This document shows, in pieces, positions 1-8,632 of a DNA stretch of 64,000 nucleotides. The translations under genes and the position numbers were made by a program. This DNA comes from Candidatus Gastranaerophilales bacterium (GTDB lineage Bacteria; Cyanobacteriota; Vampirovibrionia; Gastranaerophilales; Gastranaerophilaceae): NCBI GenBank assembly GCA_944325555.1, contig CALVAN010000002.1, forward strand, positions 62,001 through 126,000, in the 5' to 3' direction. Each line of letters begins with the position of its first letter. Position 1 is the first letter of the stretch. Below the pieces are notes generated by a model. The model was not told the DNA's origin. It was given only the letters and a program-made list of their open reading frames with translations, and made no database searches.

Positions 1-57
1 GCCTGTGCTGTAGTCAAACACATTTTTTAAAAATTGACCGAGGCTCAAATCGCTCAT
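1..57 (-). CDS. N-terminal fragment of an unidentified protein, cut by the window edge
   Basis: An ATG at the right end opens a reading frame that runs off the left edge of the window without a stop. The 19 visible residues begin MSDLSLGQFLKNVFDY. A GGAAG Shine-Dalgarno-like sequence lies about 7 nt upstream of the ATG on the minus strand, which supports the start. Too little protein is visible to assign a family. It would be transcribed in the same direction as the small gene to its right. Confidence 0.45.
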   Translation of the reverse strand, partial: MSDLSLGQFLKNVFDYSTG

Positions 58-119
58 GTTATGCTTCCATTAGTGCTTTTTATATCAGTATAATAAATTT
101 TGATAATAAATCCATCTGT

Positions 120-326
120 TTAGAATTTATTTTGCTGGCTTTTTTCAAAAACTTCCCTGCTTTTTGCAAGTGCCTTGTGCTTGAAAGAACACATGCCTTT
201 TTCTCTGTCAAAAACCCCGATGCTTGCCAGACGGTTTGATACAAACTCGTTTATATCTTCAGGTGCAATAAATAAAGCACATTCAGGGGTACATATATCA
301 AAATTAAACGGGCATTTTTTCATCAT
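120..326 (-). CDS. Small cysteine-containing protein of unknown function (68 aa)
   Basis: This is a short hypothetical protein. The start is well supported: a strong AGGAG sits 7 nt before a double ATG. The N-terminus carries C5, C12 and C16 in a CPF...CTPEC arrangement, and a further Cys lies at about residue 46. This could bind a metal or form disulfides, but I recognise no named family. There is no signal peptide or membrane segment, so it is probably cytoplasmic. The rest is hydrophilic and Lys/Glu-rich, ending in a probable helix. The gene to its right is divergent and has its own promoter. The call as a real gene rests on the ribosome binding site and the ordered cysteines. Confidence 0.6.
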   Translation of the reverse strand: MMKKCPFNFDICTPECALFIAPEDINEFVSNRLASIGVFDREKGMCSFKHKALAKSREVFEKSQQNKF

Positions 327-410
327 AGTATTTCTCCTGTCCCGTAAATATTTTTACACTTTTATTAAAATTTCGCATACGCAGTTCAGGTGATTTTTGC
401 AAATTGCATC

Positions 411-438
411 TTAACAAAAATTAATAATGTATTATAAT
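411..438 (+). promoter_or_regulatory. Sigma-70-type promoter for the NPF-containing small gene
   Basis: TTAACA (411-416) and TATAAT (433-438) are separated by 16 nt. This is a close match to the vegetative consensus, with a perfect -10 box. It would give a 5' leader of about 65 nt before the ATG at 509. Confidence 0.6.
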
Positions 439-508
439 AATCATGACAGAATGTAAAAAATCCGTATATTTTTAATTGTTAATAAATTAGGTGTGTGAAA
501 GGACTGTT

Positions 509-754
509 ATGATACAAAATCTATTAGGTTTAATCTCAAAAACATTGACCCCGCAGCAAACTACGGCTATTACATCTGTTCGTCCCGCTTTGGCTAATCC
601 GTTTGCGGCTCCTTCAACCAATCCTTTCATGCAAAATACAACGCTTTCTTCAAATTTTTACGGTAAAAATCAGCCTGTAAGAGGCGGCTATTTTGCAGGA
701 TATTATAACGGAAAACCCAATATCGTCGGCAGAAAATTATTTGTAGAAGTTTAA
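509..754 (+). CDS. Small Asn-Pro-Phe motif protein of unknown function (81 aa)
   Basis: I prefer the ATG at 509 over an upstream in-frame GTG at 491 because a GAAAGGA Shine-Dalgarno sequence lies 5 nt before it. The protein begins MIQNLLGLISKTL. It contains two NPF motifs near residues 31-33 and 40-42, then a Gly/Tyr-rich stretch (GGYFAGYYNG) and a short basic/hydrophobic tail. There is no signal peptide or transmembrane helix. The composition suggests a low-complexity or partly disordered protein. I do not recognise the family. A weak stem (GAAG/CTTC around the stop) followed by a T-rich run may act as a terminator before the convergent neighbour. Confidence 0.65.
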   Translation: MIQNLLGLISKTLTPQQTTAITSVRPALANPFAAPSTNPFMQNTTLSSNFYGKNQPVRGGYFAGYYNGKPNIVGRKLFVEV

Positions 755-769
755 TGCTTCGGGTTTTTG

Positions 770-2173
770 TTAGTTTTCTGACTTTTCTGCCCCTTCTGAA
801 TTTTTGAGAGCTTCAAGCTCTTTTAAAATTCCCTGATTAATTTCCAGAACATCAACCCCGAGATTTGCCAGAACCTGCATAGCAACGGAATCCGGTGTTT
901 GTGTAATAGCCCATAGAAGGTTTTCTGATTCGATTTTGGAATTTTTATGCTTTTTGGCTTTTTCCCAGGCAATTTCCAGAATCTTTTTGGCTCTGTCGGA
1001 AAATACAATCTCGCCGAAAGTATAGGAGTTTCCGTAGCCGAGTACTCTTTCAACCTCTATACGTGCATCTTTTGTTGTAACCCCCAGTTGAGAAAGTACT
1101 CTTGCACCGATACCGGCACCTTCTCCCAGTATGCCGAGCAGTATAAACTCGCTGCCAACGATATTACGGTTCATCGACTGAGCCTCTCTTTTGGCAAGAC
1201 GTAGTATAGTAAGGGTTTCCGGCATTTGTTTTTCTATCGGTTTTATGATTTTGTGTGCAAGGTCATCATCAACAATATTCAACTCTTTAAATATATTGTA
1301 GGCAATACCGCTTTTTGCCTTTAAAACGCCGAGGATAATATGTTCGGGTTTTACGCTGGCAGACCCGAGTTCTTTTGCTGTTTCAAATGCAAGGAGCATT
1401 GTTTTAAAAGCATTCGGGGTAAAGATGATTTGTTTTTCTTCAAATTCCGCTTGGCGGGAAGAAATTTCCTGCAGCTTTGAACAGTAATTATCAAGATTGA
1501 TGCCTGACTCATTCAAAAGCTTTGTTATGTCGGAATTAGAATCTTCAAGTATGGATTGAACAATTTGTTCAGTGCCCAAAATCTCGTAATGTGACGCAGT
1601 AAGCTTTGCAACGGCTCGCTCAAGTATAGATTGCGCTTCTTCCTCTTTAAAAATGGATTGAATAGTGGAATACTCACTTTTCGGCTCTTTCCTTTCCAGT
1701 TCCGGATGTAGCATATTGCGTTTGTCATTTTTTGCAATAAGTGTTAAGAGTGTTTGTTTTAATTTTTTAATATCTGCTATGTATTCTTTAAAATCTTCCG
1801 CAATTGAAGGAACTGCTTTTTCGCCAATCATAATTAAAGCAAGCAGTATATGTTCCGGTCTTATATAAGATTTTGTACGTTTGGTTGCAAGCTCTGAGGC
1901 TAATTTGATGATTTTTTGAGATTCTATGCTGAAGGCAATATTTGTGTGTTTAAACTCATGCGACACATTTTTGTATTTTGAATATACATATTCTCTGAAA
2001 GTTTCGGGCTTCATTCCGCCGTAAGTAAGAAGACGTGAACATATATTGTTCTTGGTTTCCAGTATTCCAAGCAAAATATGCTCAGGGTAAATTTTATATG
2101 TTTGTGAGTCTGCTGCTTCTTTTTGTGCTGTTGCAATAATGTTTATTGCCTTTTCCGTAAAACGTTCGAACAA
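770..2173 (-). CDS. ATPase-less protein made of three tandem Clp_N double domains (467 aa)
   Basis: The sequence is built from Clp N-terminal repeats, the substrate- and adaptor-binding module of ClpA/ClpC/ClpB. The first double repeat covers about residues 1-145, with the signatures RFTEKA..., PEHILLGIL and RPEHILLAL. The second, more divergent, covers about 185-315 and contains KPEHIILGVL. The third covers about 316-455 and contains GSEFILLGILGEGAG. There are no Walker A/B motifs and no AAA+ module, so it cannot unfold proteins itself. A plausible role is adaptor, decoy or competitor for a ClpC/ClpP machine, which is inference. The start is a TTG with AAAGGG 7 nt upstream; no ATG fits the first domain. 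It is transcribed alone, convergent with the small gene to its left. Confidence 0.85.
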   Translation of the reverse strand: MFERFTEKAINIIATAQKEAADSQTYKIYPEHILLGILETKNNICSRLLTYGGMKPETFREYVYSKYKNVSHEFKHTNIAFSIESQKIIKLASELATKRTKSYIRPEHILLALIMIGEKAVPSIAEDFKEYIADIKKLKQTLLTLIAKNDKRNMLHPELERKEPKSEYSTIQSIFKEEEAQSILERAVAKLTASHYEILGTEQIVQSILEDSNSDITKLLNESGINLDNYCSKLQEISSRQAEFEEKQIIFTPNAFKTMLLAFETAKELGSASVKPEHIILGVLKAKSGIAYNIFKELNIVDDDLAHKIIKPIEKQMPETLTILRLAKREAQSMNRNIVGSEFILLGILGEGAGIGARVLSQLGVTTKDARIEVERVLGYGNSYTFGEIVFSDRAKKILEIAWEKAKKHKNSKIESENLLWAITQTPDSVAMQVLANLGVDVLEINQGILKELEALKNSEGAEKSEN

Positions 2174-2293
2174 AATTTTACCCTTTCATAATAAATGATG
2201 CCAAAAACAATTTCTTTATATTATTGTTTCACAATTTATAAGTTTTGCAAAGCTTTTAATTTGTTTTTTATAAACTTTTTGTTGATGAGGCGG

Positions 2294-3412
2294 TTATTCT
2301 TTTATTGGTGTTTTCAACACCAATAAAACATCCTGCCCGAATGTCTTGGTCTGTTTCAGTTCAAAGTTAATTCCCTCGTCTATTTTTTGAATATCAAACC
2401 CTTCTGCAAAACTTTTTGCAGCATTGTCACCGAGAAGTTTTGGCGCAACAAACTGGTATAATTTGTCAACAAGCCCCTCTTTTAAAAATGCTCCGTTTAA
2501 AACTCCGCCGGCTTCAATTAAGATACTCATTATGCCTTTATCAAAAAGTTTTTCCATTAAAATATTTAAGTCTGTTTTTCCTGATTTTGGATTCAGCGGG
2601 CATTTTAAAATCTCAACATTTTCTGGATATTTTTCTGTTTTTTTTCGCTCAATATCTTCTTTTACAACAAGAATAATGCGAGTTCCGTCGTTATTGAAAA
2701 CTTTTGCCTCAGGCGGTGTTATTGCGTTTGAATCTATTATCACCCTTAGCGGGTTCACTCCGTTTTTCATACGGCAGGTTAAAGACGGATTGTCGGCAAT
2801 AACGGTGCCTGAGCCGGTAAGGATTGCGTCATATTTGTTTCTCAATTTTTGGACATAAGCACGTGATTTTCCCGAGGTAATCCATTTTGAATTGCCGGTT
2901 TTTGTTGCTATTTTTGCGTCGAGCGTTACCGCTGTTTTTATTGCAACAAAAGGCTTTTTTTGAAGTTGATTTTTTATAAAAATTTCATTTAATTCTTTGC
3001 ACTCGTTTTCCAAAACACCGCTTACAACTTCAATTCCTGCATTTTTAAGCTTTTCAAGCCCTCTGCCCGCTACTTTGGGGTTGGGGTCAACACACCCCGC
3101 AACAACTTTTTTTAAACCTTTTTCTATTATCAAATCCGCACATGGCGGTGTTTTTCCGTAATGAGAACATGGCTCCAGACTGATAAAAATCGTTCCGCCT
3201 TTTATATCCGCACCGTTTTCTTCCGCCATTTTTATTGCGTTAACCTCTGCGTGAGCCTGTCCGTATTTTTTATGCCAGCCGTATCCTGCAAGATTTCCGT
3301 TTTTATCCAGCACAACTGCACCGACAAGAGGATTCGGAGATACATTGCCCTCTCCCTTTTTGGCCAGAGCGATGCATTTTTTCATATACTTTTCATAAAT
3401 TTTATTTGTCAT
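2294..3412 (-). CDS. ribD: Bifunctional riboflavin biosynthesis deaminase/reductase RibD
   Basis: RibD catalyses two steps of riboflavin synthesis: deamination of the diaminopyrimidine and NADPH-dependent reduction of the ribosyl side chain. The N-terminal cytidine-deaminase-like domain (about 1-145) shows the zinc site H54-A-E56 and PCSHYGKTPPC, with C82 and C91 as ligands. The C-terminal reductase domain (about 148-370) contains VTLDAKIATKTGNSKWIT and the later EAGGVLNGAFL. The length of 372 aa is normal. The start overlaps the end of the upstream gene by 11 nt, which suggests translational coupling and makes it the last gene of a four-gene cluster. No FMN riboswitch is visible. The other rib genes are outside the window. 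Confidence 0.96.
   Translation of the reverse strand: MTNKIYEKYMKKCIALAKKGEGNVSPNPLVGAVVLDKNGNLAGYGWHKKYGQAHAEVNAIKMAEENGADIKGGTIFISLEPCSHYGKTPPCADLIIEKGLKKVVAGCVDPNPKVAGRGLEKLKNAGIEVVSGVLENECKELNEIFIKNQLQKKPFVAIKTAVTLDAKIATKTGNSKWITSGKSRAYVQKLRNKYDAILTGSGTVIADNPSLTCRMKNGVNPLRVIIDSNAITPPEAKVFNNDGTRIILVVKEDIERKKTEKYPENVEILKCPLNPKSGKTDLNILMEKLFDKGIMSILIEAGGVLNGAFLKEGLVDKLYQFVAPKLLGDNAAKSFAEGFDIQKIDEGINFELKQTKTFGQDVLLVLKTPIKE
2300..2328. repeat. Perfect 13-bp palindrome inside the last codons of ribD
   Basis: Arms at 2300-2312 (TTTTATTGGTGTT) and 2316-2328 pair perfectly around a 3-nt loop. The hairpin lies within the last 11 codons of ribD, ending just before the stop. No U-run follows on either strand, so it is not a standard intrinsic terminator. 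It could stabilise the 3' end of the mRNA or slow transcription. Confidence 0.7.
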
Positions 3413-4175
3413 TTTTTTCGGTTTTTATTTTTTCCTGTGCAATATTTTTGGCTTTTTGTGCGGCTTCTTCGAGTTTTTGTTTGGTTTGAGCAACTGCTTT
3501 ATCTTTTAAGGCATTTTCCGCTTTGCCATTTCCTTTATTTTTATCATTTTCTTTTGTTGAAGTTGAATTTTCGCTTAATTTAACCTTTTTAAAAAACTGT
3601 TCGGCGATTATTTGTGAATATTTGCCCTGCTCGTTAGCGGATACGAGTATTTTGCTTTTGCCTTCATTATCCTGTGCAACGGCAATTATTCCCCTAAGAG
3701 TTTTAACTGGAAGGTTTGTTACATCAGCCTGAAACTGAGCATAGGGAACAGTCTGCCCCATTGCTTTCATATTGCCCTGTTTTAAAATTTTAAAATTTTC
3801 AACATGGATATATTGATACTCGAGCTTTTTGTTTACACCGTCGATTTTTTTTTTGAGCGAGCCGTCTTTAAAATCCTGCTTTGTAATTTTCAGTCCCTTA
3901 TTTTCGTTTACGACTGCAAATTTTTGCCCGGTAGCATCATGTTCGGCAATTACGGCTCTGTAGCCCAGTATGTTTGCGGATTTTGCAAGCACATACTCAT
4001 CGGGAATAGCGGAGAAATCCGCAACATCCCGGCTTTTTTCTATCATTGATTCCTGTGAAGGCTTTTCGTTAAGGTGAAAAGTTTTAACACACCAATCCCA
4101 GCAGCCCGTTGCTCTAAAGCCGATTATCGCAAATACTATTATGACAATTTTTATTAATAACTTTAAACAGCCCAT
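3402..4175 (-). CDS. Single-pass membrane or secreted protein of unknown function (257 aa)
   Basis: I do not recognise this protein. Residues about 3-22 form a hydrophobic segment (LKLLIKIVIIVFAIIGF) that could be a signal anchor; the Cys residues just after it do not make a convincing lipobox. The middle (about 60-190) looks like a compact alpha/beta domain with many short beta segments. The last 55 residues are Lys/Glu/Ala-rich, probably a charged helix or coiled coil. The start ATG is preceded by AGAGGT at about 5 nt. It lies between purB and ribD with tiny gaps or overlaps, so it is probably co-transcribed, but the neighbours give no clear functional hint because their pathways are unrelated. 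Confidence 0.8.
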   Translation of the reverse strand: MGCLKLLIKIVIIVFAIIGFRATGCWDWCVKTFHLNEKPSQESMIEKSRDVADFSAIPDEYVLAKSANILGYRAVIAEHDATGQKFAVVNENKGLKITKQDFKDGSLKKKIDGVNKKLEYQYIHVENFKILKQGNMKAMGQTVPYAQFQADVTNLPVKTLRGIIAVAQDNEGKSKILVSANEQGKYSQIIAEQFFKKVKLSENSTSTKENDKNKGNGKAENALKDKAVAQTKQKLEEAAQKAKNIAQEKIKTEKNDK

Positions 4176-4190
4176 TAATTACCTCTGACC

Positions 4191-5486
4191 CTATACACCG
4201 AATCTTTCGTATATTTCACAAATATTTCTCAAATAATAAGCCGAATTAAAACAATTTTCAATTTCTTCTTCGTTCAAGGTCGACGTGACTTCACGGTCGT
4301 GCAAAAGATTTCGTTTAAAATCTCCGTCAGGTTTGTTAAAAGCGTCAAGAGCATTACGCTGCACTATCGCATAAGCCTGCTCTCTGGTCATTCCCTTTTC
4401 CGTTAATGCAAGCAAAACCCTTTGAGAATAAACAATACCGCCGTAAAGCGAGGTGTTTTTAAGCATATTGTCCTTGTGTACAACAAGCCCTTCTACAACT
4501 CTGTTAAAGCGGTTGAGCATATAATCAATAAGTATGCACGAATCAGGGAAAATGACTCTTTCCACGGAGCTGTGAGAGATATCTCTTTCATGCCACAGTG
4601 CAATATTATCCAAAGCGGCAACCGAGTTGCTTTTTACTATCCTTGCCAGGCCGGAGAGGTTTTCTGAGGATATGGGATTTTTTTTGTGAGGCATTGCGGA
4701 AGAGCCTTTTTGCCCTTTTTTGAAGGCTTCTTCAACCTCTAAAACCTCTGTTCGTTGCAAATGTCTTATTTCAACGGCGCACTGCTCGATTGCACATGCA
4801 ATAAGCGCCAGAGCCTGCATAAAATACGCATGCCTGTCACGTGATATCACCTGCGTGGAAATTTTAGCCGGAGAAAGCCCGAGTTTTTTGCAGGTAATTT
4901 CTTCAATCTCGGGAGAAATATTGCTGTAAGTGCCGACAGGCCCTGAAATTTGTCCTACTGAAATATCTTCAAGCGCAGTTTCAAATCGTTTTTTTGCACG
5001 TAGAAAGTTATCCAGCCAGCTGCACAGTTTTACACCGAAGGTCATGGGTTCTGCGTGAACCCCGTGCGACCTGCCTATACATACGGTGTCCCGGTGCTCT
5101 GAGGCTTTGTCTTTTATTGTTTGTATAACCTTATCCAAATCCTTTAAAATAATTTCAGAGGATTTTTTAATTTGAAGCGCAAAAGCCGTATCAATAACGT
5201 CGGAGCTTGTCATCCCCATATGGATAAACCTTGAAGCTTCTCCGACATTTTCGTTTACGTTTGTCAAAAATGCGATAACGTCGTGTCCGACCTCTTTTTC
5301 GATTTCATCAATACGCTCAAGGCTGAAAGAGGCTTTTTTCTTTATTGTGTCCAGATCTTCATCGCTGATTTTGCCTATTTCGTTATAAGCCTCGCAAACG
5401 GCAAGTTCCACCTGCAAATAGAAATTGAACTTTGATTCCAATTCCCATATATCTTTCATTTCTTTTAAACTGTAGCGTTCTATCAT
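4191..5486 (-). CDS. purB: Adenylosuccinate lyase
   Basis: PurB acts twice in purine synthesis. It releases fumarate from SAICAR to give AICAR, and from adenylosuccinate to give AMP. The protein has the fumarase/aspartase superfamily fold and ordinary length (431 aa). Visible landmarks are the substrate-binding GMTSSDVIDTA near 92-102, the catalytic His region GRSHGVHAEPMTFG near 140-153, and the flexible signature loop KGSSAMPHKKNP near 260-271. The C-terminal part matches the adenylosuccinate lyase C domain. It starts 16 nt after the upstream phosphoesterase stops and ends 15 nt before the next gene, so a polycistronic message is likely. Confidence 0.97.
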   Translation of the reverse strand: MIERYSLKEMKDIWELESKFNFYLQVELAVCEAYNEIGKISDEDLDTIKKKASFSLERIDEIEKEVGHDVIAFLTNVNENVGEASRFIHMGMTSSDVIDTAFALQIKKSSEIILKDLDKVIQTIKDKASEHRDTVCIGRSHGVHAEPMTFGVKLCSWLDNFLRAKKRFETALEDISVGQISGPVGTYSNISPEIEEITCKKLGLSPAKISTQVISRDRHAYFMQALALIACAIEQCAVEIRHLQRTEVLEVEEAFKKGQKGSSAMPHKKNPISSENLSGLARIVKSNSVAALDNIALWHERDISHSSVERVIFPDSCILIDYMLNRFNRVVEGLVVHKDNMLKNTSLYGGIVYSQRVLLALTEKGMTREQAYAIVQRNALDAFNKPDGDFKRNLLHDREVTSTLNEEEIENCFNSAYYLRNICEIYERFGV

Positions 5487-5502
5487 ATTCCACCCTCAAA
5501 TT

Positions 5503-6249
5503 TTATTGCGGATACCTTGATGTGGCGTGAATCAGCATTTTAGCCAATTTGTCAGAACCGTCAAAACCTCTTGCAAGAAGTTTTTTAGACGCCGTATCAA
5601 CATCATAGGCAACGTGTTTGTGTCTGACGGAAATGCAGCCCATAGCTATATCCAACAATGCATAGCAGGCTTTTGGTTCTTCGCTGAAAGGTCTGCCGAC
5701 GCTGCCGTCATTCACTATTGTTTTTCTGCTTTCCGTCTGATACCCGCAGGGAACGTGCGTATGCCCGCAAAGAATAATATCTGCATCGGTATCTTTTACC
5801 ATTTCTTCAATTTCTTCCATAGGCATTTCCGGAAAAATATTTTCATCATTTTTTCTCGGCGAACCGTGAACCATAAGTATTTTAGTATTCAAATAGTTAA
5901 ATTCATGATTTACCGGTAAATTTTTAAGAAAGTTTTTTTGTTCACCGTTTAAAGCTTTAACATCTGCCTGCAGGGCATTTGCCATAATTTTGTTTTTGGA
6001 TTGCAAATTTTTCAAAATATCCTCGCTAAAATCGGCAATCATCTTATCGGTGTTTCCCTGAATGCAATCAATTTTGCCTTCTTCAACAAGCGCTTTTATT
6101 CTCTCAACAGCAGCGGCAGGCTCGGGGCCGGCCATTGCAAGGTCGCCGAGGCAAAGTATTTTGTCAGCCTGCTCAGTTTCAATATCTTTAAGCACCGCTT
6201 CAAGAGCTTCCATATTACCGTGTATATCAGAAATTACAGCATATTTCAT
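5503..6249 (-). CDS. Calcineurin-like metallophosphoesterase (YfcE/MJ0936 type)
   Basis: A cytoplasmic dinuclear metal phosphoesterase of the small YfcE/MJ0936 group. It shows metal-binding blocks in order: SDIHGNMEAL at 8-17, LGDLAMAGPEP near 35-45, QGNTDKM near 64-70, MVHGSPR near 126-132 and CGHTHVP near 161-167. These enzymes usually hydrolyse phosphodiesters or phosphomonoesters; the natural substrate cannot be read from the sequence. The start ATG has AAGAGGT about 4 nt upstream and a TATAAT-like -10 box at about 6271-6276 on the minus strand. It appears to lead the cluster phosphoesterase-purB-membrane protein-ribD. The gene to its right, alr, is divergent. Confidence 0.9.
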   Translation of the reverse strand: MKYAVISDIHGNMEALEAVLKDIETEQADKILCLGDLAMAGPEPAAAVERIKALVEEGKIDCIQGNTDKMIADFSEDILKNLQSKNKIMANALQADVKALNGEQKNFLKNLPVNHEFNYLNTKILMVHGSPRKNDENIFPEMPMEEIEEMVKDTDADIILCGHTHVPCGYQTESRKTIVNDGSVGRPFSEEPKACYALLDIAMGCISVRHKHVAYDVDTASKKLLARGFDGSDKLAKMLIHATSRYPQ

Positions 6250-6351
6250 AAAAACACCTCTTATTTAAAAATTATAAAATAATTTTATCATGATTTATTT
6301 TTTGAGCTAAAATTTAAGTTACAAATCTAGAAAATTACTTACGGAGCAATC

Positions 6352-7485
6352 GTGAAAAAATTTAACAGAACATCCTTCCTTAACACACACCGTGACGCCT
6401 GGGTAGAGGTTAATTTAGATTGTATAGAACACAATATTTTGGAATTTAAAAAATATTTAAAACCCGATACAAAACTCTTTGCCGTAGTAAAGGCAGATGC
6501 ATACGGACACGGGGCTGTGATGATTGCCCCTGTGCTGTTGGCTTCCGGTGTGGACTTTTTGGGTGTGTCTTCAATTGATGAGGGGTTACAGCTTAGAGAA
6601 GCGGAAATTAAAGCGCCTATTCTTGTTTTGGGAGCTGTTCCCGTATGGTCTTTTGACAGAGCGGCAAAAAATAACATATCGATTTCCGTATTTTCGGACG
6701 AACACATAGAGGCTTGCAAACAGACTTATGACAAGCTGAAAATAAAACCCAAAGTCCATGTAAAAATTGATACAGGAATGAACAGAATCGGCGTTCGTCC
6801 GGAAAATGCAGTTGATTTTATAAAGAAAATCCAAAATTGTGATTTTATACAGCTTGAAGGAATATTCACCCACTTTGCAACCGCAGAGGTTGAGTCATAC
6901 GCAAACAAGCAGTATGAAAAATTCAAAAGCGTAATAGATTCAGTTGATACAACAGGACTGCTGGTTCACTGCAACAATACGGCGGGAACTGTTTGTTATA
7001 AAGACTTTGACAACGATATGGTTCGTGTCGGCATAGGCATATACGGGCTGCAGCCTGATTTAACTAATGGAACGCCAAAGCCGGATTTAAAACCTGCAAT
7101 GTCTTTAAAGGGAAGAATTACAAACATACATACGGCGCAAAAAGATGAGGGTGTAAGTTACTGCCACACCTTTGAAACAACAAAAGAAACAAAAATTGCA
7201 ACAATTCCGATAGGTTATGCAGACGGTGTTTTCAGGGGGTTATCAAACAAGATATACGGCATAATTAACGGTAAAAAAGTAAAACAAATCGGCAACATTA
7301 CAATGGATCAAATGATGTTTGATATTACGGACTGTGATGCTCAAGAGGGTGATATTATAACTCTTATCGGCTCGGACGGTAACGAAAGTATTGCAGTTGA
7401 TGAATGGGCGCAGATTTTAGGTACAATACATTATGAATTGACCTGTGCTCTGAGGGTAAGGCTGCCGAGGGTTTATACAAGGTAG
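6352..7485 (+). CDS. alr: Alanine racemase
   Basis: A PLP enzyme that interconverts L- and D-alanine to supply peptidoglycan synthesis. The PLP-lysine motif FAVVKADAYGHGA lies near residues 43-55, and the fold type III barrel continues with GMNRIGVRP and THFATAE. The second catalytic Tyr region is in the C-terminal beta domain (IPIGYADGVFRGL and TMDQMMFDIT). The length of 377 aa is typical. The start is GTG with GGAG 5 nt upstream; there is no ATG near the N-terminal domain. It is divergent from the phosphoesterase cluster and followed by trpS with a separate promoter. Confidence 0.97.
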   Translation: MKKFNRTSFLNTHRDAWVEVNLDCIEHNILEFKKYLKPDTKLFAVVKADAYGHGAVMIAPVLLASGVDFLGVSSIDEGLQLREAEIKAPILVLGAVPVWSFDRAAKNNISISVFSDEHIEACKQTYDKLKIKPKVHVKIDTGMNRIGVRPENAVDFIKKIQNCDFIQLEGIFTHFATAEVESYANKQYEKFKSVIDSVDTTGLLVHCNNTAGTVCYKDFDNDMVRVGIGIYGLQPDLTNGTPKPDLKPAMSLKGRITNIHTAQKDEGVSYCHTFETTKETKIATIPIGYADGVFRGLSNKIYGIINGKKVKQIGNITMDQMMFDITDCDAQEGDIITLIGSDGNESIAVDEWAQILGTIHYELTCALRVRLPRVYTR

Positions 7486-7566
7486 GTTTGCTCATCTGGA
7501 AATCGTAACCTGTCTGTTATATAATTTTTGTGTCAAATCGGCACATTATCAAGAAAAGGAATAATA

Positions 7567-8598
7567 ATGAGTACAAACACAGCAAACAAAAAAGGACGTA
7601 TTATAACAGGTATGCGCCCGACAGGAAGATTGCATCTGGGGCATTATCTGGGTGTATTAAAAAACATGGTAAAACTTCAGGAAGAGTATGAATGTTTCTT
7701 TTTTGTTGCTGATTGGCACGCACTTACCACAAAATTTGATTGCACGGAAAATCTTGTTGAAGATACAAGAAATGTTGTGCTCGACTGGCTGGCTGCAGGT
7801 ATTGATCCTGAAAAATCCGACATATACATACAGTCGCACCTTCCGCAAACAGCGGAACTGCATATTTATTTAAGTATGATTACTCCGCAAAACTGGGTAG
7901 AGCGAGATCCGACTCTTAAAGACCTTGCGAAAATGCTTAGAACAGGTGAAGACGAAACTAAACCGAATGTTTCATACGGTTTTTTGGGCTATCCGGTTTT
8001 GATGTCAGCTGATATTTTATCTTTCAATGTTGATTATGTTCCTGTCGGCATAGATCAGGTTGCACATATAGAAATCACAAGAGATATTGCAAGAAGATTC
8101 AACAATATCTATAAAACGGAACTGTTTAAAGAGGCTAAACCTCTGTTGACGACTACCCCTATGTTAAAAGGCGTGGACGGTCAAAAAATGGGCAAGTCTT
8201 TCCATAATGACATAAAAATTTCCGATGATGAAGAAACAACAACAAAAACAGTTATGAAGGCAATTACGGATCGTAGCCGTGCAAGACGTGACGATCCGGG
8301 ACATCCCGACAAATGCGAGGTTGCTTTTGAATATTGGAAAGCTTTTGCAACGGAAGAACAGGTTAAAAAAGTTCAGCAGGAATGTATTGCAGGCAAGCGA
8401 GGATGTGCCGACTGCAAACGTGAGCTTGCCGCAATAATAAATGAACAGCTTAAACCCATCAGAGAAAGAAGAAAATACTATGAGCAGCACCCTGAAATAG
8501 TTGACGAAATAATCAAAAAGGGCGACGAGAATGCCCGTATTGCTGCAGAAGAGGTGCTCTCAAAAATAAGAAAAGCCGTCGGAATGTTTCAATTATAA
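7567..8598 (+). CDS. trpS: Tryptophanyl-tRNA synthetase
   Basis: A class I aminoacyl-tRNA synthetase that charges tRNA-Trp. The HIGH-like motif HLGHYLG is near residue 21, and the KMSKS-like motif GQKMGKS is near 198-204. Interspersed family blocks include GMRPTGRLHLGHYLG, FFVADWHALTT, VPVGIDQVAHIE and ITDRSRARRDDPG. With the ATG at 7567 the protein is 343 aa, normal for bacterial TrpS. That ATG has AAAAGGA about 8 nt upstream, while a longer in-frame start lies before the ribosome site. A TATAAT at 7520-7525 may be its -10 box. No T-box is visible in the short leader. Confidence 0.97.
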   Translation: MSTNTANKKGRIITGMRPTGRLHLGHYLGVLKNMVKLQEEYECFFFVADWHALTTKFDCTENLVEDTRNVVLDWLAAGIDPEKSDIYIQSHLPQTAELHIYLSMITPQNWVERDPTLKDLAKMLRTGEDETKPNVSYGFLGYPVLMSADILSFNVDYVPVGIDQVAHIEITRDIARRFNNIYKTELFKEAKPLLTTTPMLKGVDGQKMGKSFHNDIKISDDEETTTKTVMKAITDRSRARRDDPGHPDKCEVAFEYWKAFATEEQVKKVQQECIAGKRGCADCKRELAAIINEQLKPIRERRKYYEQHPEIVDEIIKKGDENARIAAEEVLSKIRKAVGMFQL

Positions 8599-8632
8599 AT
8601 TTAAAAATTTTAACGGCGTATCGGAGTCAAAA

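Noticed and set aside
2424-2858. 144-codon frame on the plus strand inside ribD
   Set aside because: Antisense to the clearly coding ribD reductase domain; no ribosome site and no protein-like composition.
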